From: Platynereis dumerilii
Taxonomy: Eukaryota > Annelida > Polychaeta > Phyllodocida > Nereididae
Length of the DNA: 64,000 nucleotides
Direction of reading: 5' to 3'
Assembly (NCBI GenBank): GCA_026936325.1
Contig: JAPTHN010000190.1
Span: forward strand, 403,255-467,254
A model generated the notes under the pieces. It did not search any database. It was not told where the DNA came from and saw only the letters and a list, made by a program, of their open reading frames with translations. The translations under genes and the position numbers were made by a program. Positions 62,056 to 64,000 of this stretch are shown piece after piece (within the stretch, counting starts at the first letter, position 1; the number at the start of each line of letters is the position of its first letter).

Positions 62056-62347
62056 CATAGAAATACATAAAACGGATATGAGGCTCTAGCAGAAGAAGCA
62101 ACCAAATCCACCATCTTGGAACTGCGTGGCAGCCTGGCATTTGGTAGCCGTGATGTCACCAATAATCGTGACATCACTAGTAACAATGGCATCATGTCAC
62201 GTCACAATCAGCCAAACACAACATCTTGTTGCTCTGCTGTGATGTCACAATGACGTCATGTCTCAGGGCAGTTCCAATATGGCGAATTTGGTGACCTCAT
62301 CTCAGGTGGCGTCATACAGCCTCATGTCCGTTCTATGTATTTCTATG
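62056..62347. mobile_element. MITE, 292 bp, with about 30-bp inverted ends
   Basis: The left end is CATAGAAATACATAAAACGG and the inverted right end CATAGAAATACATAGAACGG, continuing through ATGAGGCT. The flanks ATGACGCC and ATGACAAC agree at six of eight positions, which may be an aged hAT-type duplication. The interior has many GTGATGTCAC and TGACGTCA-like words (CRE-like, near 62,148, 62,168 and 62,250) and CCATCTTGGA. There is no coding capacity. Confidence 0.7.
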
Positions 62348-64000
62348 ATGACAACCCCCTTTATAGTCCGGTGTATGAGGTCAAAAAATGGACCCGCTAG
62401 TTAACCGGCTGGAATTCAGTCCATCTTGTGCCAAATTTTCTGAATTTTTCAGATATGACATCCGTTTTGCTCCAGTCCGAGGCTATCTCCATAAAAAATA
62501 GTTGTCAAGGCAACCCTTTTATGCTTTTACAAATACGTATAAATAATGGATTTTGTTCTGTAAAATAAGGCATGTTAGCTGCAATTAGTGGCATTTGACC
62601 TAAAAATCTTCCCTTGTATGTTTCGTGATATTTCAGTTGGATTTGCAACTTTTTGTTATTCTTATGTTACCATAGCAACGGTTTGAATGATAAAAAGTCC
62701 TATTTTGCCTAATTACTACAAAAACAACATTGATGACAGGAAAAATATTTCAGTTACCAGCATGCTTCTTCTGGTATTTGAAAGTGCAAGTCCCTAAAAG
62801 TAAGAAAAAATTATCACAGGCCAGCTGTGTTGATAAATTTTACCATGGCAACAGATTTTAATTGCTGACGCACATTTTTTGTAAACGAACCAATTCGCAT
62901 ATTTAGCCATTTCTCCACTTATAATTACTGTAGAATTGTGAAATTTGGTACATCGGCTGCAATTTTGACCTTCTTTATTTTTCTATAATTTATTGAGATG
63001 TCTGTTGCTATGGCGACCATTTGCACCTCTTTTTTCAAACAATTACGCATCAGCAATTATGCTTGGCTAGATATGGCTTTGTAGTACAGTAAATTGATGT
63101 AAATTTGATTAAATGTGATGGTAGAACATCACCGGTTTGTTTTCTTAAAATATATTCCATTTTAAAGGTCACATGACCATTACCATGATAACCAAATACA
63201 ATAACAGTGATCTCGTTAGCCTAAATTGATCTTCCTCAAACTGGTAGGCAACTTGATTGAGATTTATCTGAGTGAATCAATTCTTATCAACAGTTACTGT
63301 TTTCTATTGTATGTGAAACTATTGTATTGGATAAAATACACAACCTTGTTCATAAACTACTGAGGATAAAAGAATGAACTAAAGGTTTTTGAATAAATGA
63401 GCACAGTTAAACGGTTAAAGATCTTCTAATTGTTCTGTTGCAAATGGGGCTTCTAGGCATTAAAAAGATCATCATGGATGTGAATATACTGATAGAAGTA
63501 CACATCCTGGCTATCAAGAATGGTGGATCCTGATTACTAGAAAAATTGATGGACTTACCTGTTTTCACCCCTTTAAAGTTGGCCATCTTGGATCCGAAAT
63601 GGCAAATATAATTGCCAGCTATTTTTGGTGCATTAATGAACTGATTAACATTTTAAGCCATTTCTCCACAAATAATCACAGTAGAGCTCTGAAATTTAGT
63701 ATACAGACTGGAATCTTTTAGTTCTTTCATTTGCTGCAGAACAAAACATATTTGTTGCTATGGCAACCATTTAAATCACACTTTTAGACCATTTCTTAGC
63801 AGCAGTAGCAATGCTGCCCCAAATATAGCTGTGTCATACAGTAAGTTGATGTTAATTAGATTGAATGTGATTGCAGAATATCATCAGACCTGTTTTATAT
63901 ATATTATTTAAATATTCTATTTTCATGGTCACATGACTATTACCATGGCAACTAGATACAATATTTAAACGATGATTTTATCAGCTTAAAAGGATGTTTT
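62348..64000. repeat. Diverged tandem repeat with spaced X-box-like palindromes
   Basis: Two blocks, 62,890-63,200 and 63,640-63,960, are diverged direct copies (GCCATTTCTCCAC, then a TGTTGCTATGG word, then GGTCACATGAC and ACCATG). Words close to GTTRCCATGGCAAC occur at 62,501, 62,666, 62,839, 63,004, 63,179, 63,754 and 63,939, the first five about 165-175 bp apart. They match the RFX X-box inverted-repeat pattern. A TTGGCCATCTTGGATCC word lies near 63,578. No gene is recognised, and the repeat continues past the end of the window. Confidence 0.65.

Noticed and set aside
1-64000. Retrovirus-like or other capsid-bearing elements
   Set aside because: No long terminal repeats, gag, integrase, envelope or capsid-type frames were recognised; the reverse transcriptases belong to LINEs.

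Overview
The window looks like AT-rich intergenic or intronic DNA from an animal, most likely a marine invertebrate. That guess rests on the mix of CR1/L2/Rex1-type LINEs, a Harbinger transposon with a MADF accessory gene, small hAT-type MITEs with CATAGGCGTA ends, and a foldback element. An echinoderm or another deuterostome would fit, but I cannot fix the species. I found no host protein-coding gene, rRNA or tRNA that I can defend. No retrovirus-like or capsid-bearing element was recognised.

The backbone is a long array of diverged tandem duplications, seen from about 1.1 kb to 62 kb. Recurring blocks can be followed by eye from unit to unit. Block A holds GGACCAACTGAGTGCC and block B holds TTGATGGGATGCATTACTG. 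Block C holds CTTATTGGAAGTCAATAAA and block D holds GGCAATTACAAAGAGATTAG. A second module, E, holds GTGACACAGAGAGCCTACTT. Units 1-5 are mainly D-B-C-A (about 8.7-27.4 kb). Later units carry E (27.7-31.8, 42.6-50.6, 50.6-55.6 and 58.0-62.0 kb). Frames are not kept between copies, so the backbone appears non-coding.

Mobile elements sit in this backbone, and several can be delimited exactly because a sister unit keeps the empty site. They are: a composite inverted-repeat element (3,952-7,811) with smaller elements inside it; hAT-like MITEs (9,432-9,662; 60,603-60,759; 62,056-62,347); a 979-bp inverted-repeat element (13,867-14,845); a 5'-truncated CR1/L2-like LINE (18,832-21,356) with a small nested insert; a mariner-like element (31,928-32,912); a 7,690-bp Harbinger element (34,365-42,054); a 4,232-bp foldback element (43,637-47,868); one LINE inside another (50,877-53,349); and a candidate 1.8-kb element (56,133-57,928). 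The last 1.5 kb (62.5-64 kb) is a repeat carrying regularly spaced RFX/X-box-like palindromes.

The Harbinger element is the most notable part. It has a TATA-type promoter, a MADF-domain gene on the + strand, and a HARBI1-like transposase remnant on the - strand that has lost its catalytic core. The MADF protein carries a histone-H1-like (KSPA)n and RGRP tail and a Gln-rich C-terminus. The two genes converge on a GATA/GACA satellite. Just after each stop codon lies a copy of the same module: a histone-mRNA-type stem-loop followed by a purine-rich AAAGAGC box. This suggests that both transposon mRNAs may end in the replication-dependent histone manner. I do not know of a description of this in any DNA transposon.
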